Below are positions 1 to 12,534 of a stretch of DNA of 64,000 nt, piece after piece (within the stretch, counting starts at the first letter, position 1; every line of letters starts with the position of its first letter). The position numbers and the translations under genes were made by a program. Below the pieces are notes generated by a model. The model was not told the origin of the DNA, did not search any database, and saw only the letters and a list, made by a program, of their open reading frames with translations. This DNA is from Ziziphus jujuba (taxonomy: Eukaryota > Streptophyta > Magnoliopsida > Rosales > Rhamnaceae), in NCBI RefSeq assembly GCF_031755915.1, contig NC_083383.1:18155001-18219000 (forward strand). Direction: 5' to 3'.

Positions 1-2494
1 CCGCTCCTCACGAGCTGGCCTACAGGTTCCTTTCTCTATTCTCTACTTGTTTTTGTTATAAAATTTTGAACTTTTGTTGATTTTTTCGATTGCGGATTTG
101 AATTTTCGTAATTAGTTTATGGGTTTATGTTTGAAGACTTGTTGTTTCAACCGTGTTAGAATTTTCTTTCCCATGCATATGTAAAACCTCTGTTTGATCC
201 GTGCATAATCATTGATAGTGGATCTCCTTTTTGAATCCGTTTTGATTTAGACTTTTCATTGTAGTAGTGTCTCGTGTGGGTTTTGATCCAGAATTTGAAC
301 AGGGAAAAAGAATTGGTTTAGGTTTCAGTCTTTCTGACGTCGGTGAGTTTATTTGTAATGGAAAAACTTTGAGACTTAAAATAGTGTAGAGTATAGGATA
401 GCAATAATGTATGATGCATTAAAGATGTGTGAGATAAAAATTTGTAATGAAGTTTTAGAAAAGCTTGTAGTGAAGCATGACAAAGTGGTAATTGTCATTA
501 ACGTGTTATTGACTTGTGCGAATGAGTCATTATGTTTACCTAATATCCTTCAAATTTTAGCGAGCATAGTCTTTAGAGTTTTTTGGTTGAGCACCTTTTG
601 ATCATCTTTCTACAATATAAACTTCTTGATGATTGCCTGATATACTCCAACTCCTTGTTAAGTTAAACAATTTTTCTGGCGTTACTTAAAATTGCCCAGT
701 GATCCTCATTCTTGACAATGTCATACGTGGCATTCAAAGCATTATTATAATGAGATCTATGGAATAAATTGTCTTCCTTATTATGCTTTCGTTTTGGCAG
801 TCCATATTTAATAATTTTGCCAAGTTTTAATGCTCGACATCAACAATTACCAAGATAGTACATTTTTTAAAATATAGTTTGCAAGTTGTATTTTTTAAAA
901 TATATTTTGCAAGTTGTATTTCAATTATTCATGTTCTTATATCTAAAAAGATGCTTTTTTAAGTTAATTAGATTGTACTTTCAGAATTTTTCTTTGAAAG
1001 TGTGAACTCAGTGGTGGCAATGCTCCATGTAAACTCAAATGTAGAATTCTTATGCCATTTTTTCCTTCCTTCACAGCTACCGTTGTTTTCAAAATTTTCT
1101 TCACCTGTCACTGCTAGGTTATGTTAAGGAACATATGTCCTGCTAGTTGTGGTAATATTCCTTTTTCTCGTTTGCCATTTGTTTTAGAAGACAAGATGCA
1201 AAAGTTTTGTAGTGCATGTCTTCAAGTTGCAGAACAATTTTTGGCCTAAAACTGTAAAATGTTGAAGCTATCTTTACGCATCTCAATTTAGTCCTTGCAG
1301 TATTTATTTTATGTGGAGATTCATTCTTATTTTCTTTTTATTTTACTGATTTTTGATCTTCTATGTCTAATTTTTAATGGGGTGATCACTTTCTATCTCA
1401 AGGGCTTTTACGTGTGTCTTACACTACTGTTTTTGATGGACCATTGTTACATAACTTTTATATTCAATAATTGACACAAACAATAATTAATTCCTTCTCG
1501 ATCTTACTTATGATCCTAATCATAAACAGAATCCTGCTTAGGTAACTTGGAGCCTGTTTTTGGGAATAATTCCATGGAAACTGTGGTTTCTAAGGAGCCA
1601 TCAGTTAGATGCTTCTCCCAGAATTGTTTAATAGATGTTTTCCTGTAAAGAAAATAAACAGCCTGATCCATAAAAGGTGCTTCCATTCCATATTTTTAGC
1701 CAAGCACTACAAAAACCTCTTTTATCTTCTTAAAACCGATTTTACACCTATCTATCAAATTCACTCTCAAACAAGAATTTAGGATATTGATTGTCACAGA
1801 AATATCTAGTTTAACTTCTTTTCTTCCTTCAAACATTCTTAATACCCAGCTGAGATGTAGTTACTTATTTTTGTATTAGAAAATGTGAAATACTCTATAT
1901 TATTTGTCCACAGCCTGGGTGAAGAAAGCCTCTGTCAAATTATGTTTCTCCTGATGCTAGATGGTATTTACTGTTTTGCATGAGTGTGGAGGTACAAGAA
2001 TTTTCCTATGGTTTTCAACAGTGTGGAGGTTTGGATGCTCTTTTACTTTCCTAATACAATCCCTGAAAAATTGATTATGATTTTCCTAGTTGTTGCACTA
2101 TTGTCCACAATTTTGTGAATATAATGTTTCTTCATATACACCAATACACGCATTGTGCTCCCAGTTTGCATCACATCCTTGAACATCCTTCCTGCAGTTT
2201 CCTGTTGGTAGAATCCACCGCCTACTGAAGTCAAGAGTTACAGCAAATGGAAGAGTTGGTGCTACAGCTGCAGTGTACTCTGCTGCTATCTTGGAGTACC
2301 TGACTGCAGAAGTGTTGGAGCTGGCTGGTAATGCAAGCAAGGATCTGAAAGTGAAGCGTATAACGCCCAGGCATCTACAGCTTGCAATTCGTGGGGATGA
2401 AGAGCTTGACACCCTTATCAAAGGAACAATAGCCGGTGGTGGTGTGATTCCTCACATCCACAAGTCACTTATAAACAAGTCTTCCAAGGATTGA
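1..2494 (+). CDS. H2A.Z: Histone H2A.Z variant, last two coding exons (5' end outside window)
   Basis: Two coding segments can be joined: 2-25 (RSSRAGLQ) and 2198-2494 (starts [11 protein letters not shown], stop TGA at 2492-2494). The intron between them is 26-2197 with GT at 26 and CTGCAG just before 2198, in phase 0. The product is the replacement histone H2A.Z, which pairs with H2B in nucleosomes near promoters and is deposited by the SWR1 complex. The H2A.Z type, rather than core H2A, is shown by the long alpha-2 and docking region ([38 protein letters not shown]) and the short C-terminus [13 protein letters not shown]. The visible part covers the histone fold from the end of the N-terminal tail; the start codon and the lysine-rich tail lie left of base 1. 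Nothing is broken in the visible part. Assignment to H2A.Z is firm; the paralogue is not resolved. Confidence 0.95.
26..2197 (+). other. Long intron of the H2A.Z gene
   Basis: A 2,172-bp T-rich intron between codons for Q and F of the conserved [10 protein letters not shown] segment. It begins GTTCCT and ends with a pyrimidine-rich tract and GCAG. Small open frames such as 407-601 have no recognisable protein content and no splice logic. I see no transposon ends inside it. Confidence 0.85.
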
Positions 2495-2804
2495 GTGTGT
2501 TATGGGTTCTGTTAATTATTAACCTTGAGAATGATTCTTATGTACATTTCTTGATATCTTATTCGTTGGTAATTGGTCCTTTTCGAGGTTGACAATACTA
2601 GCCCCTTGATTATTCCGTGATTATAAAAAATACATGTTTTCTTTTCTTTTATTGATTAGAGACATTTTATCTGGACGTTTTTGTACTTCATTGTCATTTA
2701 AATAGATGTTAGGTATTTGGACATAATGTTTCATTTTCAAGTTTTTACCTTTTCTTATTTTCTAATTTTTTTTTTTTTCTTCTGCTTGCATCGGATGTCA
2801 GAGA

Positions 2805-2810
2805 AATAAA
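2805..2810 (+). terminator. Possible polyadenylation signal of H2A.Z
   Basis: Canonical AATAAA about 310 bp after the stop codon, downstream of a T-rich stretch. Plant poly(A) signals are loose, so this is only a candidate. Confidence 0.3.
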
Positions 2811-3599
2811 AAGTTATTATTTCTTTGAGGAAACGGATATTCTTGTGCTATGCTAGGAAAAGTTATTAGTGACATTTCATGGAAGCTGATTTTTGTGGAA
2901 AATAAGCCCTTCTAGCTTTGATATTCTTATGTTAAGCTATCCACATTTGTGTTTGAGAGGTTATTGATTTGAGATAGTGGATAAGGGAGATTAGTGTAAG
3001 TTACAAAAATAGAAAATAAAAAGGCTTTGACTTTTTCTTAGGTGAGGTTGGATTTGACATTAGTTTAGTTGGTGTTATCTTTTATATTTATGAGATTGTA
3101 TTTGAGGCATGCACCTTTTCTTTTATATTAAAAATTGATAATAATGATAAATAAAATATAAAAAAACAAAACAAAGCAAACCTTTGACCTGCGTAAATCT
3201 TTCCCGTTTTGAAGGGATCCCAAGCCCCTTTATTTTTTCTATTAGTAACCAACCTCAATCAAACACCAGAACAAAAAAATACCAGAGGATGAAGTCAAAT
3301 CGTCATCTCCCAAATGGGCTGTTCACCAAAACTGGACTTTGTCCTGTTTTTGGTAAAGGACGATCTGTCTGGTGAAAGTACAGAAGATAGTGAAATTCTT
3401 CTAGGACAAAGTTTCTATAAATAGATGTGATTGCTCATTTGTCCGAGATTCCGGGACCTTTTTTGTTTTGTTTTTTATTAAAAAAATAAAGTAAAATAAA
3501 ATAACAAATACTGTTAACAAATGGAGTCATAGGAAATAAGACAACACCTTTCCTTCCTGTGTACCAAGTAGTTTTCAATAACGGAAAGGAATGCGGCCT

Positions 3600-3702
3600 C
3601 GTGCTGTTGTACATGCACATGGCATGCTCTCATTTGTTGGCTGTACTAGGCTTGTGAAACACAGTACAGGGGCATGCCATATGGATATGTGTTGCAGCAC
3701 AG
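3600..3702. repeat. Imperfect hairpin of about 100 bp
   Basis: The outer arms GTGCTG and CAGCAC pair perfectly. Inside them GGCATGC pairs with GCATGCC, separated by a mismatched stretch. A further inner stem CTGTACT with AGTACAG lies in the loop. It could be a decayed foldback element or a small hairpin RNA; no sequence feature decides. Confidence 0.35.
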
Positions 3703-4259
3703 GCCGTGTTGAAAAGTACTCCTTCCAAAAACTGTGCTTTAATCTTTGACCCTGCATGTTGACTTAAAGATGAAAATTTTGAGGGAGAAGAAAAAAATGA
3801 ATAGTTCTGTGATGGATGGTTTAAGATGGTAAGGAGTTTGAACAAAAAAGGTGGACAAGGGATTTCCAGTCAAATGCTTTTGTATTGCTATAACAAGGCT
3901 ACCGACTATCGCCTCAATGGTCTCTAAAACATCCAAGACAGCATTGCTAAAACACCATTTTTCCTAAAATCTCAAGATTTTTTAGGACTCTTATTTACTT
4001 TAATTTCCACCCTTTGTGTGGGCTTCAATGTGTGGAACATAGCTTTTAATATTATCGCTCTTTCGAACAGTTTAACTTTGATTTCAACAGTCAAACAAAA
4101 TACGAAACGCAATACAGTACCCATTATAGAAATTGAACCCAAAATTTTTTTTTTTTTTTTTTTAGCTGCAAAAGAGAGGGGGGGGGGTGTTATATTAACC
4201 CAAAAAACAACATACAACAAGACATGTTGCCTAAGAATCAAGATGTGGTGAGAGACAAA

Positions 4260-7200
4260 CCATAATCCTGATTTACAATGTTCACAAACTGGTTGGAATA
4301 CAACAAAAGAGGGACCAACCCTGAACTTACATTATTCAAACCCCATTTAGCGGTAAAATGTGCCAACCTATTCACTTTCCTTGGGGTCTAAGTAAACGAA
4401 ATGTCTTGCAACCTGGGAGTTAGAACTAAAGCTTGCCTAATAATGCCAGAAGTGGACCAGTGAACCGATGGATTACCAGGGTTGTTAAAGCTTTGTACCA
4501 TAGTTTTAGCATCACGCTTGCACCAGACTTGAGTGTATCCCTCCTCCACCACCATCATCAAAGATTGGTGAATTGCAGCTGCATCGGTAGCCTCTGACCT
4601 GTCAATGTTTTCCTTACCACCTTCACCTTTAAAACAATTCCCAGATGATTTCTTGCTACTGGCAGATCTGTTTCACATGGAAGCATCGGTGTTAATATTC
4701 ACGGTTCCAACCGAGGGTGGAGACCAAGAACTTGGCAAGGTCGGGATTGTGGTGGCAAGATGGGAGCTGGGAGTGGATGAATCGTTCAAATACTCCCTAA
4801 ACTTGTTGACCAAACCCATAACTTCTGCCTCCAATGAGCACACCTGCCCTTCAAACAGTAATTTGTTCCGTATTTTCCAAATAGTACGAGAGCTAGAGCT
4901 GTAAAAAGGAAAAAATCTTGTTTATCGTCATGATAGATGGGAAGCTTCCCCTCCGAGTTAGCAATCCAATTTAGAAAGGTATTCAGGTTGTGTAAAGGGT
5001 AGTATTCCTATTTGATCATCCATGCCGATGCTAACCAGATCGCCTTAGCCACTAAACAATTGAAAAACAAATGGACCTCGTCCCCTAAGCATCCACATTC
5101 GTGAGGACAACTAGGATTTTCAATCTCCCAATTTGGCCAAAGAAGCGCAGCTTTCACTGGCAAGCCGAGAGATGAAAGCTTCCACATAAAGAATTTTGGC
5201 CTTTCATGCAAGCTATTTTTCCAAAGAAACTACCACCAGTCCGAGATCTCCGAAGCTCCTTAGTTAAGGAATTTATAGACAGACTTCACGTTGAAAGTCC
5301 TTGAATGGATTTCCAACATACCAACTTATCCTCCTCTTCCACATCAACCCAGAAAATCTTTAATATATTCTAAACAGCGTCTTTATAAAAAAGCGAAACC
5401 AACTTTGACAAGTTCCAATCCCCATTCAGTAGCAATAAAGACTCCATTATACCATGTTGAAGATCTGACCCACTCGGATTTAGCTTGGGGAGGTAATTGG
5501 GGTTGTTCGGGATCCACGGATCCTCCCAATAATTGACCTTGTTTCCATTTCCTATCTTGAAACACACACCTTTGGCTAGGATTGACCTAATGCTAAGCAA
5601 TCCTTTCCACTGCCAGGAATTGGTCTTCTTCCGTGTAGACCTTAAGAAAGTAGACTGCAGAAAGTACTTAGCCTTAACTATTGTGACCTAAAGAGCCTCA
5701 CTGTTGCATTCTAGAGCCCATCCCTACATACACAGTATAGCAACATTGATCTGTTCCAATTTCCGGATATCAAGTCCACTTTGAGCTTTTGGTTTACAAA
5801 CTGAACTCCAGGATAAAGGTATGAATTTAGAAACTTTTTAAGGGCTTCCCTGCCAAAGAAACTTGCTGGCCGTATTATCAATGCTGCGGCACCAAGTGAG
5901 AGGGAGTTTGCACATTGCCATTGCATAGTTCAGCATGGATGAGATCACAGATTCAACAAGAACCAATCTACCCGCTTGTGATAGAAGTTAAGACTTCCAT
6001 CCATGAAGCCTTGCTTCGGCTTTTATGCCGCAGCTCTTCATAGGCCTTTAATTTGTTCCTTTCGATGAAGAGAGGATTCCCTAGATACTTTGCATCATGT
6101 GACAGCTCCTTTAGGTTAAAAGTATACTTAATAGCAGCTTTATCTGTAGTAAAGATGTTCTTAAAGAAGAAACAACCTGACTTGTGGTAATTTATCAATT
6201 GCCCAGTCCACTCGCAGTATTTTTACAAACAAGCTGCTACAAAAGATGCTTCATCTTTGTTTGCCCTACAAAAGATTATAATATCGTTTGCAAAAAGAAG
6301 GTGAGATATGGGAGGGCTACTCCTACTAATTTGTATGCCATGTATTTCCCCCTTCCTTTTTAGCTTATGAAGAAGTCGAGATAGAAGCTCTGCAAATAAA
6401 ATGAAAAGGTACGACAAAATAGGGTCTCCTTGGCATATTCCTCACTCCATTTTCACATTCCCACAAAGACTCCCATTTAAAAGGATTGAAGCACTACCAG
6501 GAGAGAAACATTGTCCCAATAGCCTAGTAGCACAAGCCAAAAAACCAAAACTGATTAAAATCTCATTTAACACCACCCAGTTTACATGTTTGTAAGCTTT
6601 TTGCATATCGATTTTAATAGCTAAAAGACTGTACAAACCCTTTACTTTCTTCATGGTATGGGTAATTTCATTAATGAGTATAGAATTTTTACCGATTCAT
6701 CTCTCTGGGATGAAAGCTACCTAGTTTTTAGAAACGAATTTGGAAAGTAAAGGCCCAATCTGATTTGGTAGGATTTTTGAAATTATTTTGTATGCCATAT
6801 TGCATAGGCTTATTAGGTGAATGTGGTTGAAAAAATAGATGGGCTTTATCTTGAGGACAAGAACTATAGTTGTTTTGTTGATGGCTGAGGGAATCCGCCC
6901 GGAAAGAAAGACGTTCTGGACCATTCTCGCAACTTCCCATCCCACTGTACTCCAATACCTTTCGTAGAATAAAGCTGGCATACCATTGGGTCTAGGAGCC
7001 TTGGTGGGGTTCATAGCCTTCAGCACTTTTAGGGATATCGAGCTCTGAAGGTAACGCTGTTATGGAGCTGTTGTCTCTGGTGGAAATCAAAGGTTGGATA
7101 AGGTCGGCCAGCACAGGGCAGGGCCTTACCTCTTCTTCCTTGTACAAATCAGTAAATTTCTTCACCAAGACCCTGCTGTAGCTTCCCTGCCGTCCAACCA

Positions 7201-8300
7201 AATTCCTTTATCATTTTTTATGGCTGCTATGAATGACCATCTGCGGTTGGCCATGGTAGCGGTATGAAAAAACTTAGAATTTTGATCCCCCACTTGGAGC
7301 CAAATCTCCCCCAATTTTTGTCGCCACAATAATTCCAATCTAAGGAGCCATTCAAAAAGCTCTCTTTGTAGTTCATTTTCTTGGGCAATGTTCAGTTCGA
7401 ATGCATCCGAAGCTTGAAGAAAGGTAATTTGGTTCTCTATCTCTTTAATTCTTGTTTGGCAGTGACCAAATTTTTCTCTATTCCATTTTTTCAAGGCAGT
7501 GACCACTTCCTTCCTCTTCATTCTAGGTCTTATAAATCACTAATTCACATTTTGGGTCTCGAAACCAAGCTTTAAGGAATCTGAAAGGTCGCGGGTCTTG
7601 GCTGTGATCCAAAATGAGGTGGAGCATGATAGGGGCATGGTCCAAATTGGCTCATGTGAGATGAGTAACACCTGTATGAGCAAAAGTTGTAAGCGAGCCA
7701 GGATTAACAACCACTTTGTCCAACCTCTCCCTGATGTTTGCTTGTCCTTTTCTTCGATTACACCAGGTGAACTTGTTATCTGTGGATCCCAAATCAATGC
7801 CCCCTACTTCATTCATAAAGTTTCTTTGGAAAAAATTATGTTCAGCCGAAACACTCCTACCTCTCCCTTTTCTCCTCCTAGTCTAGAACATCATTGAAAT
7901 CCCCTAAGCAAGCCCAATCATCACAACCGGATTAAATACACGCTAGTAGCTCTCTCCAAAAACCTCTTCTTAATGAGTGTTCAGTAGGGCAATGATAGCA
8001 CCATAAGCTCCACCACATCCCTTGCTGATTCCTAACCTTAACTCCAATAATCTATTTAGAACTAAAAACAACCTCCCAGCCACATTCTTCCATCCAAAAT
8101 AGAGCAATACTCTTACCCCTATTATGGGAATCCACAAGGTAACTATGATCAAATTTTAGTAATCTCATAATCCTATCCATTTTCATCTGGTTTGCCTTGG
8201 TCTCCATAAGAAAGACACCTAAAGGGAAGAGCTTCTAATGAGGCCATGAAGGCTTCAAACTATCAAGGTTCTTCCCAATCCTCAGCAGTTCCACGAGAGA
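4260..8300 (-). pseudogene. LINE ORF2 remnant: endonuclease, reverse transcriptase, zf-RVT, RNase H
   Basis: Broken polyprotein, minus strand. Endonuclease remnants lie at about 8150-7540. A linker at 7521-7162 contains WLQVGDQNSKFFHTATMANR, characteristic of plant LINEs. Reverse transcriptase fragments follow at 7026-6721 (MNPTKAPRPNGMPALFYERY, near the consensus TKAPGPDGMP), 6654-6442 (AIKIDMQKAYKHVNW, where KIDMQKAYD is usual) and 6417-6223 (HLLFANDIIIFC, where the catalytic FADD has become FAND). A zf-RVT-type region lies at 5600-5008 (GNGNKVNYWEDPWIP, FFMWKL, then CPHECGCLGDEVHLFFNC). RNase H residues lie at about 4740-4330 (VEEGYTQVWCKRDAKTMVQS, then RKVNRLAHFTAKWG). The lost Asp of the polymerase motif and many stops show it is dead. 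Confidence 0.85.
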
Positions 8301-8949
8301 AACTTCATTGATGGTTGGTTGGTTGGGGGAGGGGGGGGGGGGGCATGTTAAGGCATGCCTCCTCAGCCAATGATTTTCCATGAGATATTTCACTAACTTT
8401 CACACTGCCTTCATCTTTCTGGATTCTCCTTTTTGTCTAGTCCCCGCCTTCCAAATGAAGATTCCATCTAGCTTGTGAATGTACCTTCCTTCTAGCTTGC
8501 CCTTTGATCCCGATTCTGGGAGTGTCAGTTGAAAGTAAACTCGCACGATTACAAGGTGGGGAAAGCTCTTGTTCAGACTGGATGGAGTTTCACTCAAGTC
8601 TCACCTTGTCTTTGGTAGTTCTGGAACACGAAGTTCTTAAGCGGGGCTGAGAAGAGTCTCCCCTGCTACGCTTACTAACCTTTTATTTCTCTTCAAGCCC
8701 AAGGAAAGGGGCCTTCCTTTTAAAACCTAACCGAGTGCCCTTAGATGCAGACCTATTGGTTGAGTCTTCAGAACCTTTGGCCCACTTAGTCGACCCGTCT
8801 AGCCCAGCTTCAAGGCAGGACCAGATGTAAAACTTGCATTTGAATTTGAAATAAAGGGGTGCTCGAGAGGAAGTGTTTGATCTCTGTCTATCTGATCTCT
8901 GACATTCTCCACGTGTTCTGCAATGATTGGCTCCTTACAATAAGAAGTA

Positions 8950-9960
8950 GCCTCCTAAATTTCTTACTTTCCCCCTACGTTTCCACCAACTTGATCATGA
9001 GTCGACTCATTCTCTTTCTCCCCTCCCGTTGAATCATCATCTTTGCAGTCACCCACTGCTGCATCATAATCGCTATCATCACCGTTTTTAGGATCTGTGT
9101 TTGTATCTTTTGAAAAGGAGTCAAAGATTTCCCCATTCAGAATTTCGACTCTTCTAAAAAACATTCCTTTAGACACCATAGTGAAACAATTGGCTTCTGC
9201 TTGAAGCCACGAGCCATAGAGGTCTCCATTAGTGATCTGGTTTTGGGATATAGGATGTTTCCAATGAGCTTTCCCATGCTTGGTGCATCCAAAATTGTAA
9301 CAAAATTCTACTAATCTTTCATAGCTGAACTGGATCACAACACCCATTTTTCCTATTTTCTATGGAAAACCGGTTAGAAGGGGGTTGCCTAATGTCTACC
9401 TCTACTCGAAGTCTCATGTATTTAGTTCCAAAAATATTCATGCGAGATGAGCGCTCACACTGTAACACTTCCTTGAACAGACCTTCGATTCATCGGGCAT
9501 TCTCTTCGGTCATCTATTAGAGTGGGAGTCCATGAATCTAAACCCAAAATGTAGAGAGGCTAAAATCAATATCCCTCGATGCAGCCTCCGAACTCCATCC
9601 TCTAAGCACTAAATGAGACCCATTTATGGACCATGGCCTTTTCTGCCATATTAAATTTTGGTCCTCCACATATTTGAAAGAGAACAGAAAGATATTTTGA
9701 TCTAGCTGTTCCACCCCCACCAGGTCTTATGTAAACCAATATCGCCTAATAATAACCTGAACCTTGTTCCTGCTGACCATCTTATCTAAGACAATTTTTC
9801 CTACCAGATATTGCTGTGTAGCTTTCTTTGCACTTACTTCATTTGTAATTAGTTGAAGTACTGGTAGCCTGAATATACTTTGTTGGATATTCGATTCCAT
9901 ACTTGGGTAACCAACTAGTAACCTTCACATCATGTGAACTAAGTTGCCACAGATGGAAAG
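8950..9960 (-). pseudogene. LINE ORF1 remnant (DUF4283-like and zinc-knuckle region)
   Basis: Minus-strand fragments. At 9720-9538 the stretch IWQKRPWSINGSHLVLRGW, followed by FWV, matches the DUF4283 signature of plant LINE ORF1 proteins. At 9347-8964 the stretch SYERLVEFCYNFGCTKHGK resembles the CCHC knuckle that follows DUF4283, with part of the Cys pattern altered, and then comes a long acidic tail rich in D, E, S and G. In intact elements this protein binds the LINE RNA. Frameshifts separate the two fragments. Confidence 0.75.
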
Positions 9961-10369
9961 GAAAAGATATACTCAGATATCCAGAGCTCCTATGTGAGGG
10001 AGAAGTTTTCCTTTGTTTGAATTTTTTTTTTAATTTTTTTTTTCATATAATGTTAAAATACCATTTTTTATAAAACTCAAACTTTTATAAAAGATGGACT
10101 TTTATACACTTTAATAAACACAAGCATTTATAAGAGATCAACGGGATTGAAGTTGAAGTTTGATTAAGAAGCATCAAGCTATTATTATTTTCAATGTTGA
10201 AAAGAACATGAGAATTACAAAGAGTTAGGCACCTCCTTATATCCTATACCAGAACAAATAAGTGATATACTAGACAGCTTTTTTATTTTTTTCTTTTTTT
10301 CTTTAAGTTAGGAAAGCCGCCTAACTACCATAATCTAACGCTAAACTACACTAAAAATAAAAAATCCTA
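9961..10369. other. Spacer between LINE and KCS duplication
   Basis: AT-rich, with T runs around 10022-10045. No gene or element ends recognised. Confidence 0.5.
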
Positions 10370-10537
10370 AATTTCTTAGCTAGTATAGCACTGTGTCTAA
10401 TAGGACAATTGATAAACACAGACCAAACCATTCTATTCTTCAAAACTTGACACAAAATAAACGAGCATTTTCTTGTTTCTAGCCGAAAAGCAAGATCTAG
10501 TAGAATAGTTTTGATCATGCCACCTTAAACATCAACC

Positions 10538-12042
10538 TAATGGCTAACTCTTTTGGTACATCTGTTGGAAATTGGTAGATCTCATCCAGCCATGTATTCT
10601 TCTCCCTCGCATGTTTCATAGTCCTTAGAGTCTCCAAACTGCACTGTTACATTTGAACTGAGAGCTAAATGCTATCTGCCATGCTCTGTCTCTCTTCTTC
10701 ATACTCCACTTGGCTTTTGTATAAACCAATTCGTACTAAAGAGAGTTATTAGACTGTGAAGTGTCATCATTGATGTTTCCATATGCCAATCAGAAAGCTT
10801 TAAATTTTTGTCCAATTCATCCAAAATAGCTCTTCTTCTAGAATGAATACAGAAATGGTCAAAAGCTAATTTGAAATTTGGGAAGTAAGGCTTCACTACC
10901 ATCTTAAATATTTATTTGCCAACCAGTATGGCCAGATCGAGTAATTGTTCAGACATTGGCAAGACAAGAGGACTGAAAGTCAGTGATGTTGGTCTTCAAT
11001 GCATCCCCAGCTATTGCCATGACATATCCTTTGACAAAGACTCTAATCTTCCCTACTGTATCCTCTTGTTGGGTTACACAAGAGAAGCATTTGCTGTTAG
11101 CACCTTTTTGGATTCTAATAATAAGACCAATAGATACTTGGATCGACTTTTGTCAGACCACTTGTTAGAAAGTAAGATTACAACCCCTCCCATTCGAAAC
11201 AAGCACTTTGAAACTAGCATTCCCAAGATACCAATTCAATGTAATATTTTCCATGCTAATTACCAATGCATATGAATTTAGGTGGACTTGGTGAAGACCC
11301 TTAGCGAAATCAATAGAGATCAAACTAGCACTACATCCCATGCCGCATAGATTATAAGTAAAAATATTCCCTGAAGTTTGTAATGATTGACAATCATAGT
11401 AGATCAAGATGGTGTTAAATTAAACAAGCTACAACTTGTAATCAAAATCCTGATATCTTTTGGTTTTACAGATGATTCCTCAAAGAGGGTATCAAGGGCA
11501 CCAAACAATTCTACCTCAATTTATTTCCTTAACTCTGCCACACATGGATTAAAAGGGACCCTTATGAGGGGTTCAAGTAGATACGTGGATTCACTAGGCC
11601 CTAATCTCTCAAGAATGTTCCATAAGAACTCGAGTTTTTTAGCAATGAATGTCTCTATCAAATGAAACATGTCCATGAATATCTGCCTCGTGCATTTCTA
11701 AGCATATTCGGGCTTAAAACATGAGAAATCAACAAGGTAAACAGGATGGGTTGGGTGAGGAAATAAAGGTTCAATAGGAAGACTAAGAGAGTAGAGCAAA
11801 GGATAATGAAAATGAGACTAGATCTAAGATGGTCCCAAAGGTCATGGAGATCTTGAAGTGTGAATGTGGAAAGTTGTGCAGCTATAAGAAAAACAAGAGT
11901 TGATAGGAAAAGATACATTACATGGGTGATGAGGAAAAGGTAGCCAAGCTTTTACATATTTCAGTTTCATGGATTGCTTATAATCAGGAAGCTCTCTTAA
12001 GGACTGAGGAGCTAAAGGAGTGTCTGAATTGGACTCTAACAT
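10538..12042 (-). pseudogene. 3-ketoacyl-CoA synthase pseudogene
   Basis: Same strand and colinear with the intact KCS at 29439-31001. The start (MLESNSDTPLAPQ...LPDYKQSMKLKYVK) aligns with the start of the intact gene. Right after KYVK an extra T in a T run (plus strand AAGCTTTTACAT against AAGCTTTACAT) shifts the frame. Further shifts split the remainder into pieces: the membrane region at 11918-11658, the active-site region [20 protein letters not shown] at 11407-11165, and the His region [17 protein letters not shown] at 10902-10699. The catalytic Cys context survives, but HAGGRA has become HSRRRA and the Asn motif RFGNTSSSS is destroyed. It cannot make an active enzyme. Confidence 0.93.
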
Positions 12043-12370
12043 TTTGGTTGAATTTTCGAAGAGAAAATCAAATCACAATATGATAAAATTGATAAAGGGA
12101 AGAAACTTGGGTGATCTAAATGAACATATAGAAGCATTAAGTACTAATCTTTACCCTTGAAAATCGAAATAGGAATATATAAATTCTGGGCTATTTACAG
12201 TCACTTTTAAGTGGTTGAGTTGGAACTTGGAACATGATTTCATGGACTTATTGGACTGCGATTTTTGTTTTTGTATTCTCACAGGATCAATTATAAAGAG
12301 TATCTTAGAAAGAGCTTGATGAATAAAAAGGAAACAAGAGATCAGAATAAGAAACTTTCATAAATAGAGA

Positions 12371-12534
12371 AATCGACCATAAAGCTCAAAGAAACCCCAG
12401 CAAAATGTATGACTGTTCATTATGTTAAAAAAAAAAAAAAAAGAAGAAAAAGAAGAAGAATGACTAGTCATTTTCGCTTGAAATCAACCACACAGCTCAA
12501 ATAAATCCTAGCAAAATGTATGACTCCTCATTAT
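12371..12534. repeat. Local duplication in the pseudogene's upstream region
   Basis: A block of about 54 bp at 12371-12424 is repeated at 12482-12534. Both copies contain AGCAAAATGTATGACT and a preceding AAGCTCAAA or CAGCTCAAA. They are separated by an A-rich and GAA-rich stretch. The intact KCS has a single diverged copy near 31370-31410. Confidence 0.7.

Larger units (their letters stand above)
2495..4144. other. Intergenic: H2A.Z 3' flank and AT-rich spacer
   Basis: Holds the H2A.Z 3' untranslated region and about 1.3 kb of spacer up to the LINE tail. I see no gene. The only structured stretch is an imperfect inverted repeat at 3600-3702, listed separately. Confidence 0.6.
4145..9960 (-). 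mobile_element. L1-type LINE retrotransposon, nearly full length, decayed
   Basis: Read on the minus strand the element runs from about 9960 to a poly(A) tail seen as 19 T at 4145-4163. In order it shows an ORF1-like region with a DUF4283-type domain and a zinc-knuckle region, an endonuclease remnant, reverse transcriptase, a zf-RVT-type region and a C-terminal RNase H. That order is typical of plant L1 elements. Every domain is broken by stops and frameshifts. A 10-G run at 4178-4187 lies just inside the tail. I could not find a convincing target-site duplication, and the 5' end is placed only by the start of ORF1-like coding. The element is certainly inactive. Confidence 0.85.

Noticed and set aside
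407..601. 64-codon open frame in the H2A.Z intron
   Set aside because: No protein similarity that I recognise, AT-driven composition, lies wholly inside a well-supported intron.
3184..3375. Open frame in the H2A.Z downstream spacer
   Set aside because: Isolated, short and low complexity; no splice partners or known motifs.
4605..4904. 99-codon plus-strand open frame
   Set aside because: Antisense of the LINE RNase H and zf-RVT region, which reads sensibly on the minus strand.
10916..11665. Plus-strand open frames across 10916-11275 and 11387-11665
   Set aside because: Antisense of the KCS pseudogene; the minus strand aligns with the intact KCS.
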